Shown: positions 1-7,074 of the stretch, in pieces
How positions within the stretch are numbered: the first letter of the stretch is position 1
How the letters are laid out: each line of letters begins with the position of its first letter
From: Phycisphaerales bacterium
GTDB lineage: Bacteria > Planctomycetota > Phycisphaerae > Phycisphaerales > UBA1924
Assembly: GCA_026647565.1 (NCBI GenBank)
Contig: JAPKGU010000013.1
Location: 1 to 39,128 of the forward strand
Length of the DNA: 39,128 nt
Direction of reading: 5' to 3'
Made by a program: the position numbers and the translations under genes
Notes under the pieces: generated by a model
Told to the model about the DNA's origin: nothing
Seen by the model: the letters and a program-made list of their open reading frames with translations, nothing else
Database searches by the model: none

Positions 1-1026
1 ACCGACGCGTTCTCGACCTACCTGATCGACGAGCGGCACTTCAGTCCGTACACGGCCCGGTGCTACGGCGCGGACCTGCGTCAGTACGTGGAGTTCCTCT
101 GCGCCGAGCACGGCATCGAACCGGACGAGAAACGGGAGGCGGACATCTTCAAGCGCCTGGCTGACCGCGCCTCTCAGCCGGGGCAGTCCAAGGCCGACCA
201 CGGCGTGATCGCCACGATCGCTCCGCGCTCGCTCACCGGACTGATCTGCGAGGCGTCCCCGGACTCGATCCGCGCGTTCCTCGCCCACCTCGGCGAGCAG
301 CAGTACTCCGCCGCAACCATGGCGAGGAAGATCGCCACGCTTCGGTCGTTCTACAAGTGGGCCGACCGTCGCGGCGTCGCGGCGACGAATCCCATGACGA
401 TGATCCGCACGCCCCGCCAGGGCAAGCGTCTGCCGAAGGCGATCACGGTCGAGCAGGTCGAGCGTCTGCTCAGCGCTCCCGGCGACTCGGACGTGCTCGG
501 CGTGCGCGATCGCGCGATGCTCGAGACGCTCTATTCCACGGGCATCCGTGTCAGCGAGCTTGTCGGGCTGGACGTCGAGGACCTTGACATCGCCGGCGAG
601 GCGCTGCGTGTTCGTGGCAAGGGCAAGAAGGAACGCCTGGTCCCCCTGGGCGCCCACGCGCTGGGCTCGATCACGCGCTACATCACGATGGTCAAAGCCG
701 ACGCCCGGTTCGCCCAGAACTGGACCGACTCCCGCCCGTCACATCCGTTCTTCATGAACAAGCACGGCAAGCGCCTCTCGAGCCGCTCGGTGCGTCGCAA
801 GCTCGACAAGTACCTGATCCGCGTCGGCCTGGATCCCTCGATCAGCCCGCACACCCTGCGTCACTCGTTCGCGACGCACCTACTGGACAACGGCGCCGAC
901 CTTCGCAGCGTGCAGGAACTCCTGGGCCACCAGTCGCTCAGCACGACCCAGATCTACACGCACCTCACGTCGCAGCGGGCCAGGGACGCTTACAAGAACG
1001 CCCACCCTCGGGCCGAGGCGTCCTGA
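1..1026 (+). CDS. xerC: XerC/XerD-type tyrosine recombinase, 5' end outside window
   Basis: Site-specific tyrosine recombinase. The family resolves chromosome dimers at dif sites in the cytoplasm. Frame 1 is open from base 1, so the gene starts before the window; the GTG at 88 used by the ORF track is internal, because residues upstream of it (TDAFSTYLIDERHFSPYTAR) already look like the N-terminal SAM-like core-binding domain. Counting from base 1, the catalytic set is present: Arg near 183 (STGIRVSEL), a beta-hairpin Lys (GKGKKERLVPLG), HxxR at 284-287 (HTLRHS), His near 310 (LGHQ) and the Tyr nucleophile near 319 (TQIYTH). The ending AHPRA is more XerC-like than XerD-like. An insert rich in charged residues separates the two domains. 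It converges on the next gene, with 30 bases between the stops. The XerC versus XerD choice is uncertain. Confidence 0.9.
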   Translation, partial: TDAFSTYLIDERHFSPYTARCYGADLRQYVEFLCAEHGIEPDEKREADIFKRLADRASQPGQSKADHGVIATIAPRSLTGLICEASPDSIRAFLAHLGEQQYSAATMARKIATLRSFYKWADRRGVAATNPMTMIRTPRQGKRLPKAITVEQVERLLSAPGDSDVLGVRDRAMLETLYSTGIRVSELVGLDVEDLDIAGEALRVRGKGKKERLVPLGAHALGSITRYITMVKADARFAQNWTDSRPSHPFFMNKHGKRLSSRSVRRKLDKYLIRVGLDPSISPHTLRHSFATHLLDNGADLRSVQELLGHQSLSTTQIYTHLTSQRARDAYKNAHPRAEAS

Positions 1027-1056
1027 GACGCACGCTCGGCTCGCCGACTCTCGGGC

Positions 1057-2379
1057 TCAGGGACTCTCGGGCCGTTCGGCACCGGCGGCTCCGAACGCCG
1101 CGTCAACGGCACGGGCGATCTCGGTCGCGATGCTCTCGGGCATGGCGGTGAGTCCATCGACCACCACCGCTGATCGCAGACGCCCGTCGGCGTCGATGAC
1201 GCACAGAACGGCCGCCGCTGCCGGGGCGATCGCGTCGATCGTCTGCTGGGCCGGTGAGGTCCAGACCACGCCCGGCTCTTCGGCAAGCAGATCGCTCATC
1301 TCAGCCGCCATGGCCCCGAAGACCTCGGCGTCAAAGGCGTCGATCGAGAAGACGGCGCCACAAACAAGGTGCGGAGAGGGCGATCGAGGCGCGCCGGAAC
1401 GGATCGCCTCCGATCGCCGCAGGCGCATGGCGTTCAGAGCCTCTTGTGTCGCGGCTCGCGCATCGGACAGCGCCGACGCGTTCGCGCCCGCATCGGCGTT
1501 CACGCGCCAGAGCACGAGAATTGTGGGTCGCGCCACGACATCGGCCGGCGCGAGCGGCGGCTGAGTCTGCTGCGAGTTCAATCGCCAAGAGCCGCCGTTC
1601 GAACGGACCCACGACACGGCGGGAAAGCGGTCCCCGGTTTCCAGTCGGGGACGGGACACGAAGACCTCCGCGAGCGAGGATCTCGCAACCGACGGATCCG
1701 TCGCGGGTCGCCACGTGCCCGGATCGCCGGCATCGACCGGCGTCGCCGTGACGACGAGCCGCACGAGGCCGCCGGCGCCGGAACCCGAGACGATGAGGCG
1801 CAGGAGGCGAGCGGACTCTCGATCGAAGGTTGCCTGAACGGCCCGGTCCGCGCCGCCGCCGGACGAGGGATCGGAGATCCGACCGGCAAGGAGCCATCCG
1901 GACCCGCTCGGATCCTCGACGACGCCGTTCCAGACGATCGGAGCCGAATGGGGCGTGAGGCCGGTTCGGCCGCGGAGGATCTCGATCGAGGGAGCGCACA
2001 CAGGCGGCACGTGCAGCTCGACCATCTCGATGGGATCGGCGCCCTCGGCGCGGGCGTCCCACCACGGGGCCGGGGCGGCCCCGGCGGAAGCCGCGCTGAC
2101 GATCATGTGTCCGGCTTCCGACCAGATTCGCAGCCGCCCGAGTTCGAACCGGACCTGTGACACGCCGTCTCCGGTCGGCGTGGGCAAAGCGTGGACGCGG
2201 ATTGACGATCGCTCGGTGCGTCCGAGTGCGTCGGTCGCCTCCACCGTGATCGACTCGGCATAGGCCCCCGAGCCGTAGGCGGATCTCGCCTTGGCAAGGA
2301 CTTCAGATGCCGATGGCGCCTGAGCGTGGGCGCCGGCGCACGCCGGCACAAGCATCGCACACGCAATCAACCGGGTCAT
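1057..2379 (-). CDS. exported protein with LolA-like N-terminus and degenerate thioredoxin-like C-terminus
   Basis: Function unknown. I chose ATG 2379 over the track start at 2409 because a GAGG lies 5 bases upstream and the protein then opens with a clean signal peptide (MTRLIACAMLVPACAGAHAQA). Residues after the signal resemble the beta-rich fold of LolA/DUF2092-type exported proteins (a helix with AYGSGAY, then alternating strands). The last 150 or so residues start with PTILVLWRVNAD, where TlpA/peroxiredoxin-like proteins have a strand followed by WCxxC; here no CxxC follows, so any redox role looks lost. A late segment, AAAVLCVIDADGRL, also fits a thioredoxin-fold strand pair. The gene lies 36 bases after folK on the same strand. 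The domain assignment is by eye and tentative; export is the firmest statement. Confidence 0.65.
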   Translation of the reverse strand: MTRLIACAMLVPACAGAHAQAPSASEVLAKARSAYGSGAYAESITVEATDALGRTERSSIRVHALPTPTGDGVSQVRFELGRLRIWSEAGHMIVSAASAGAAPAPWWDARAEGADPIEMVELHVPPVCAPSIEILRGRTGLTPHSAPIVWNGVVEDPSGSGWLLAGRISDPSSGGGADRAVQATFDRESARLLRLIVSGSGAGGLVRLVVTATPVDAGDPGTWRPATDPSVARSSLAEVFVSRPRLETGDRFPAVSWVRSNGGSWRLNSQQTQPPLAPADVVARPTILVLWRVNADAGANASALSDARAATQEALNAMRLRRSEAIRSGAPRSPSPHLVCGAVFSIDAFDAEVFGAMAAEMSDLLAEEPGVVWTSPAQQTIDAIAPAAAAVLCVIDADGRLRSAVVVDGLTAMPESIATEIARAVDAAFGAAGAERPESP

Positions 2380-2415
2380 TCGCACCTCGGCCCCTCCGTC
2401 ACCTTGCACGCCTCG

Positions 2416-2952
2416 TCAACCTTCTGCCACACGCTCGTGCCGCGCGCGCAGCGCGTCCCACGCCTGCGCGATCGTCATGCCGAGGGTAGGGATCTCGACC
2501 GCGTGCGCGATCTCGACGAGAGGTTCAAGGACAAAGCCCCGCTCGTGCATGCGCGGATGGGGCACGAGCAGACCCTCCTCCTCGATCACGCTCGATCCAT
2601 AGAGGATCAGGTCCAGGTCAAGCGTTCGTGGTCCCCACTTGGGGGCCGCGCCTCGATCACGACCGAAAGCGACCTCGACTTCCAGCAACGCCCTGAGAAG
2701 GGCGCGCGGCTCGAGCGTCGTTTCCAGCACGCAGGCACCATTCAGGAACTCGGGCTGGTCGACGATCCCGACCGGCGCTGTCGCGTACCACCTTGACCTG
2801 CTGAGGACACGCGTGCCGGGCAGGCCGCCGAGCGACGCGAGCGCGGCGTCCAGCGTGGCTCTGCGGTCGCCTCGTGCCGAGCCGAGGTTGGTCCCAAGTG
2901 CGACAACAGCCGCGACGGGTAAGCCGGCACGAGTTGCTCCGTCGTCGCCCAT
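2416..2952 (-). CDS. folK: 2-amino-4-hydroxy-6-hydroxymethyldihydropteridine diphosphokinase
   Basis: HPPK transfers pyrophosphate from ATP to 6-hydroxymethyl-7,8-dihydropterin in folate synthesis, in the cytoplasm. The N-terminal strand VVALGTNLGS, the W/Y-ATAPVG segment (RSRWYATAPVGIVDQPEFLNG) and the signature GPRTLDLDLILYG, followed by HPRMHERGFVLEPL, are all diagnostic, and about 178 residues is a normal length. ATG 2952 is preferred; the track start at 2964 is a TTG four codons earlier, and neither has a strong ribosome-binding site. It sits downstream of fliA on the same strand, but a strong hairpin lies between them, so it probably has its own promoter. No other folate gene is in the window. 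Confidence 0.93.
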   Translation of the reverse strand: MGDDGATRAGLPVAAVVALGTNLGSARGDRRATLDAALASLGGLPGTRVLSRSRWYATAPVGIVDQPEFLNGACVLETTLEPRALLRALLEVEVAFGRDRGAAPKWGPRTLDLDLILYGSSVIEEEGLLVPHPRMHERGFVLEPLVEIAHAVEIPTLGMTIAQAWDALRARHERVAEG

Positions 2953-3015
2953 ACCCAAAGCCAAGCCCGGGGCGAGCCGGAAAGCAAACGCGGGCGTGGC
3001 GTTGTCCGGAAGCGA

Positions 3016-3041
3016 CCCGACCCGGCTCGGGCCGGGTCGGG
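3016..3041 (-). terminator. perfect 11-bp hairpin after fliA, candidate terminator
   Basis: CCCGACCCGGC pairs perfectly with GCCGGGTCGGG across a 4-base loop. It lies 38 bases past the fliA stop in the direction of the flagellar operon. The bases after it on the minus strand (TCGCTTCC) are only mildly T-rich, so this is not a classic U-tract terminator, but GC-rich genomes often use such stems. The sequence is nearly symmetric and would fold on either strand. It marks the likely end of the flagellar transcript before folK. Confidence 0.6.
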
Positions 3042-3079
3042 GGCGGATCAGGATGCGTGACGGACGATGCGATTGCGGG

Positions 3080-3952
3080 TCATTCGATGTCGGAGTCTTC
3101 TTCCAACTCCCGCATCTTGTGCTGCATCTGTGCCTTCAGACGGGCCAGGATCGAAGAGTGCATCTGGCTGACGCGGGACTCGGAAAGAGCGAGCGTGGCT
3201 CCGATCTCCTTCATGGTCATCCCCTCGTAGTAGTAGAGGATCACGATGAGGCGTTCGGCCCGCGAGAGCCCCTTGGTCATCATCTCGCGGAGGTCTCGGC
3301 TCTGGAGGAGTTTCAGCGGGTTGCGCTGCGTCTCGTCGCGGATCACGTCGATCTCGCGCAGCTCGCGGGTTCCATCGGAGCCGAAGCACTTGCGCGTCAG
3401 ACTGATCGTGTTCACGGCGGTCGAGTCGCGCTTGTACTTCTCGAACTCATCCGGCGCGATGCCGAGGCGCAGCGCGACCTGATCGTCCGTCGCGGCCTGG
3501 CCCGATTCCATCTCGATCTTCTGGCGGGCGTGATCGACCTTGCTCGTGCGGTGGCGCACCAGGCGGGGCACCCAGTCCATGGAGCGGAGCTCATCGAGGA
3601 TCGCGCCGCGGATGCGCGGCGCGCAGTAGGTCTCGAACTTCACCTTGCGCTCGAGGTCGTACGCGTCGATCGCGTCCATCAGGCCAAAGAGGCCGGCGGA
3701 CATGAGGTCTTCCATGTCGACCTCGTCCGGCAGTCTCGCGTAGATCCGTTCAGCGTTGTAGCGCACCAGGGGAAGGAACTTCTCCATGAGATAGTTCCGC
3801 AGGTCCTGCGTCCGGCTCTTCTGGTACTCCTTCCAGACTTCCTCGATGGGCCACGACTCATAGGGCGATCCGGCGAGACACGACTCTGCGTGACGGGCCG
3901 CGTATCGGCCGTGCCCACGTACGCCATGACGCAACGATTTCGCTGCTGACAT
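3080..3952 (-). CDS. fliA: flagellar sigma factor FliA/WhiG family (sigma28)
   Basis: RNA polymerase sigma factor of the FliA/SigD/WhiG family, which directs late flagellar genes. ATG 3952 is chosen: AAGGAG lies 8 bases upstream, and the track start 57 bases earlier adds an unconserved leader. Region 2 is clear (LVRYNAERIYARLP, DLMSAGLFGLMDAIDAYD, then KFETYCAPRIRGAILDELRS), as is region 4 with its helix-turn-helix (GLSRAERLIVILYYYEGMTMKEIG, then LSESRVSQMHSSIL). The length of 290 residues is slightly long for FliA because of an N-terminal extension of about 40 residues. It is the last gene of the flagellar block, as sigD is in the Bacillus fla/che operon. Its 151-base upstream gap holds a sigma54-type element and a separate TATACT box. 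No flgM anti-sigma gene is visible. Confidence 0.93.
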   Translation of the reverse strand: MSAAKSLRHGVRGHGRYAARHAESCLAGSPYESWPIEEVWKEYQKSRTQDLRNYLMEKFLPLVRYNAERIYARLPDEVDMEDLMSAGLFGLMDAIDAYDLERKVKFETYCAPRIRGAILDELRSMDWVPRLVRHRTSKVDHARQKIEMESGQAATDDQVALRLGIAPDEFEKYKRDSTAVNTISLTRKCFGSDGTRELREIDVIRDETQRNPLKLLQSRDLREMMTKGLSRAERLIVILYYYEGMTMKEIGATLALSESRVSQMHSSILARLKAQMQHKMRELEEDSDIE

Positions 3953-3992
3953 CTGGTCCGCTCCTTGACCCTTGACGCCGATGTGCGCGAAC

Positions 3993-4008
3993 CGCACACG
4001 GTGTCCCA
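3993..4008 (-). promoter_or_regulatory. sigma54-type -24/-12 element before fliA
   Basis: Minus-strand TGGGACACCGTGTGCG. GG and GC have the canonical -24/-12 spacing, and it shares the TGG..C.....(G/T)TGCG pattern with the elements before fliE, fliF and flgB. The predicted start is near 3982, giving a leader of about 29 bases to the fliA ATG, the same geometry as at fliE. It deviates from the textbook TGGCACG at two positions, so it is a candidate rather than a certainty. Confidence 0.5.
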
Positions 4009-4040
4009 CTCATCGCCCGGGCCATCCTTGGCCGAACGTG

Positions 4041-4064
4041 CGGGGAGTATAACGAGACTCCGCG
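4041..4064 (-). promoter_or_regulatory. TATACT -10 box inside an inverted repeat upstream of fliA
   Basis: On the minus strand TATACT (4046-4051) matches the sigma70 -10 consensus at five of six positions. No good -35 stands 16-18 bases upstream. The box is embedded in an inverted repeat with 8-base arms, seven of eight pairs matching (plus strand CGGGGAGT, 8 bases, ACTCCGCG). Such an arrangement could be an operator over a promoter or a leader hairpin. This is sequence inference only. Confidence 0.4.
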
Positions 4065-4103
4065 CCCATTCGACCCCTATCCACACTCTGTCCACGAGAA
4101 GAT

Positions 4104-4397
4104 TCATGCCGCCAGACGCTCGCCCGCTTCGACCCGTCCGACCGTGGATTCACCGACGACGACGGGCTCCGATTGTCCGGGTGCTCGCGCCCGGATCGAG
4201 GCCAATCCGCTCTCCGCCACAACCCGCTCGGCCAGCATGCCGAGATACCCCCCCACCATGCGACATGCGATGAGAGCGACGACTCCCCGTCCGAGCACGA
4301 CGTGGGGAGCGTTCCCTGTCAGCAAGCCCGCGGCCACGGCGACCGAGAACCCGGTCAGTGCACACGAGACGCCGATGATCCTTCCGGTTTCCGTCAC
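4104..4397 (-). CDS. small two-helix membrane protein between flhG and fliA
   Basis: I do not recognise this gene. Two hydrophobic stretches (IIGVSCALTGFSVAVAAGLLTG and VVALIACRMVGGYLGML) are joined by a short loop, and a polar tail of about 40 residues follows. I prefer GTG 4397 because GGGTGGG lies 6 bases upstream and the protein then begins with a short polar head (MTETGR) before the first helix. The track start at 4493 is a TTG with no ribosome-binding site in range. It runs in the operon direction after flhG and before fliA, where Bacillus has che genes. Its position implies co-expression with the flagellar genes, but the role is unknown. Confidence 0.55.
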   Translation of the reverse strand: MTETGRIIGVSCALTGFSVAVAAGLLTGNAPHVVLGRGVVALIACRMVGGYLGMLAERVVAESGLASIRARAPGQSEPVVVGESTVGRVEAGERLAA

Positions 4398-4517
4398 GCA
4401 AAGCCCACCCTGAGTCGCGCTGGCCCCCACCACGCGCTCAAGACGCGCGATCGGCAGGCCATGCTCGCAAATGAAGCGGAGCGCCCAAAACAAATCGAGA
4501 GATCGGTTATTCGGACC

Positions 4518-5477
4518 TCAATCGGTGCTGCGTGCGCCGGGCCACCACCTGCGAGCGGGCTTGGCGGGCTCATCAGACGCCAGATCCACGCGCAGCATCA
4601 CGAACCGGGCAAGATCCAGCAAGTCCTTGCGCGAAGGGGACTTGCCAGTCAAGGCGAGGATCGGCGTTCGCACGCGCGCTGCGACGAGCGCGTCTCGATC
4701 CCACGAGACCGATCCGGCGAGCGGCAGATCGACCTTCAAAAACCGCCTGGCCACAGCGTTCAACCGGGCGTGAACCGTGTCGCGTTCGACGGTCGAACCG
4801 ACTTGGTTCAGGACCAGATGAGGAACGCTCGGCGAATCTAAGCCATCCATTCGCAAAGACTTAAGCAGGCCATACGCGTCGGCGATCGAGGCCGGCTCCG
4901 GAGTTGCAACGATGAGAGGAAGATCCGCGGCGTGCATGAGCGTTCGAGTCGCGCTGCCGATTCCTGCCCCGACATCCACGATCACCAGGTCGGCCTCAGA
5001 ATCGAGGGTCGCCAATCCGTCCGCGAGGGACAAACGCTCGGACGGCCCCAGGTCCGCGCCGCGCGCCATCCCCGCGATCCCAGCCACGAGCCGGAAACCG
5101 AGCGGCGTCTCGCTGGAGCACGAGGCGAGGTCGACGGGATTTCCGTGCGCGACCGAAGCGCGAAGGGCATGGTCGAGGCGGCGCGTTGGCGAGAGTCCGC
5201 ACACCACGTCGACATTCGCCGTCCCAAGATCGGCATCCACAACGGTGACGCGAACGCCCCGGCGTCGCAACGCGATCGCGAGGTTGACCGCGATCGCGGT
5301 CTTGCCAACCCCTCCCTTCCCCGAGCCGATCGTGACGACCTTGACACGCCGACCCGCGGCCCGTTCGACAGGCCGCGAACGCCCGGCATTCTCGGCGATG
5401 GCGCGGAGTCTCGATGCCTGATCGTTCGGCGCGACGCGAACCGGAGTCTGGACCAGCTGGGAGATGGCAAGCGTCAT
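4518..5477 (-). CDS. flhG: flagellar number regulator FlhG, MinD-like ATPase
   Basis: FlhG (YlxH/FleN) is a MinD/ParA-type ATPase that controls flagellar number and placement with FlhF at the membrane. The deviant Walker A motif GSGKGGVGKT lies at residues 51-60, followed by VVDADLGTANVD and LVIVDVGAGIG. Ahead of the ATPase, DQASRLR (residues 19-25) matches the FlhG activator helix motif DQAxxLR, which stimulates the FlhF GTPase. The length of 319 residues is normal. The C-terminus (RRWWPGARSTD) is basic and aromatic, where MinD-like proteins often carry a membrane-targeting helix, though it does not look strongly amphipathic. The start codon overlaps the flhF stop by 4 bases (ATGA), so translation is probably coupled. 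Confidence 0.95.
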   Translation of the reverse strand: MTLAISQLVQTPVRVAPNDQASRLRAIAENAGRSRPVERAAGRRVKVVTIGSGKGGVGKTAIAVNLAIALRRRGVRVTVVDADLGTANVDVVCGLSPTRRLDHALRASVAHGNPVDLASCSSETPLGFRLVAGIAGMARGADLGPSERLSLADGLATLDSEADLVIVDVGAGIGSATRTLMHAADLPLIVATPEPASIADAYGLLKSLRMDGLDSPSVPHLVLNQVGSTVERDTVHARLNAVARRFLKVDLPLAGSVSWDRDALVAARVRTPILALTGKSPSRKDLLDLARFVMLRVDLASDEPAKPARRWWPGARSTD

Positions 5478-6940
5478 CCGGGACGCTCCGGATCAGTTTC
5501 GAGGATCAGCCGTGCGATGCGCTCGCCGCTCGCCGGCTCGATGTTGTCCGGCACATCCTGTCCCGTCGTAAGGAAGGAGATCCCCAGCCCCGTCGCCCGG
5601 GCGACGTTGGCGAGCATTCCAAAGTGCACCGCTTCGTCCAGCTTCGTGAAGATGATCCCGTGCGGTTGCATGGCTCCGAAGCGGGCAGCGGCGTCCAGCA
5701 CCGATGGCTCCGAACCGTTCCCCGAGAGGACGAGGTGGACGCGCTCGGGCGCCGCGGCCTGGAGCGTCTGCGACAGCTCGTCGAGACGCTCGGAATCACG
5801 CTGCGACCGGCCCGCCGTGTCCAGCAGCACGACGTCGCACGGCCCGAGTTCCGCGATGGCGCCGGGGATATTCTCCGGAGACCCCGAAACGGCCAGGGGC
5901 ACATCGATGATCGACGCGTACGTCTTCAACTGATCGACGGCGGCAATGCGATACGTGTCCGCCGCGAGCAGGCCGACCTTGAGCCCTTGACGCAGCGCGT
6001 ACTCGGCGGCGAGCTTTGCGATGGTCGTGGTCTTCCCGACACCGGTGGGTCCGATGAGCGCGATCACCCGCGGCCCGGCCGAACGCCGGCCCCGCGGGGT
6101 CGGAATCGGGGCGGGAGCGATCGGGACGAGCGAGGCCAACTCCAGCAGGGCGGCGCGCCGGTGCTCGGCGGCGTTCGGGCGTGAACCGACCCTCTGCGCG
6201 GCACCTTCGATGACCTCGTCGATCAGGATGGGCGCAAGCCCCTGGCGAGCGAGCACCTGAGCAACAGATGCGAAGGGCCCGTGCCGGTCGGCGTTCGCAC
6301 CGGCGTCGGCCCCCCTGAGGCCCACACGCCGGGTCACGTCGAGGACCTCCGAAACGAGAGACTTGATCGAGGCGAGTTCTGATTCGAGCGACCGACGTGC
6401 CTCGTCATCCACCGGCGACAATCGCACTCGCGTGGTCGGCGTCTGCGCTGGGGCCGATGGCGGCACGTGCTCCGGTGTGAGCGCCCGACTCGCAGACGCG
6501 GCAGGCGGCACGGGAGCGGCAGGGGCTTCGAGCACGGCCTGCTCCAGCCGCCTTGCAACGAACGGCTCGAAGGACGCGGGCGCGTCGGCTCGAGGGCCTG
6601 TCGACGGCGATGTTCGCGGAGCGGGCTTCGCGGGCGATCCGGCTTGTCCGTAGGCCCGGGCGACGGCGGGGATGGAGGCAACTCCGGGTGAGAGCGCCAC
6701 TTCCGTGGGTCGCGGACCCATCACGGGCGTGTAACCACTGCCGAGTGACCTCGGCCTCGGGCCGGGCGCTCGCGGATCGTTTGAAGCGGTGATCTCGACA
6801 ATGGTCCTGGAGCCGACACCCATCACGCCGCCGGCTTTGTAGGTGCGGGCGTGCAGGATGACAGCGTCCTTGCCGAGGTCCTTCTTCACCTCGGCGAGTG
6901 CGTCGGCCATGCTCGATGCGCGGTAAGTCTTGAGTTCCAT
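5474..6940 (-). CDS. flhF: flagellar SRP-type GTPase FlhF
   Basis: FlhF is the third SRP-type GTPase, recruited to the cell membrane to position new flagella. The first 50 residues are the conserved B-domain start (MELKTYRASSMADALAEVKK and AVILHARTY). Residues of roughly 60-190 form a Pro/Ala-rich linker. The NG domain follows, with G1 GPTGVGKT near 297-304, the ADTYRIAAVDQLKTYA segment, DTAGRS near 372-377 and the G4-like TKLD near 440. At 488 residues it is longer than the Bacillus protein because of the linker. It begins 134 bases after flhA, one of the larger gaps in the block, which holds a weak TACAGT -10-like box but no convincing promoter. Confidence 0.95.
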   Translation of the reverse strand: MELKTYRASSMADALAEVKKDLGKDAVILHARTYKAGGVMGVGSRTIVEITASNDPRAPGPRPRSLGSGYTPVMGPRPTEVALSPGVASIPAVARAYGQAGSPAKPAPRTSPSTGPRADAPASFEPFVARRLEQAVLEAPAAPVPPAASASRALTPEHVPPSAPAQTPTTRVRLSPVDDEARRSLESELASIKSLVSEVLDVTRRVGLRGADAGANADRHGPFASVAQVLARQGLAPILIDEVIEGAAQRVGSRPNAAEHRRAALLELASLVPIAPAPIPTPRGRRSAGPRVIALIGPTGVGKTTTIAKLAAEYALRQGLKVGLLAADTYRIAAVDQLKTYASIIDVPLAVSGSPENIPGAIAELGPCDVVLLDTAGRSQRDSERLDELSQTLQAAAPERVHLVLSGNGSEPSVLDAAARFGAMQPHGIIFTKLDEAVHFGMLANVARATGLGISFLTTGQDVPDNIEPASGERIARLILETDPERPG

Positions 6941-7074
6941 CCCGGCCGTCCCTGGCAGTTCGGATCAGTCCGCGTCCCCGCGGCGCGAACACTGTAGCAG
7001 ATCGTGGCGTGCCCTGCCGATGCCCTTGCGGATTCCGGCAATCATTCGGCCGTTCCTCGGACTGTTCAGCCGGC

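Noticed and set aside
1-1026. Phage or integron integrase as an alternative to Xer
   Set aside because: The C-terminal STTQIYTHL to AHPRA ending is typical of XerC/D, and no attachment site, tRNA or cargo genes are next to it.
1046-1071. Direct repeat GACTCTCGGG (two copies, 16 bases apart) at the xer 3' end
   Set aside because: Short, only two copies and partly coding; no sign of an att site or mobile element.
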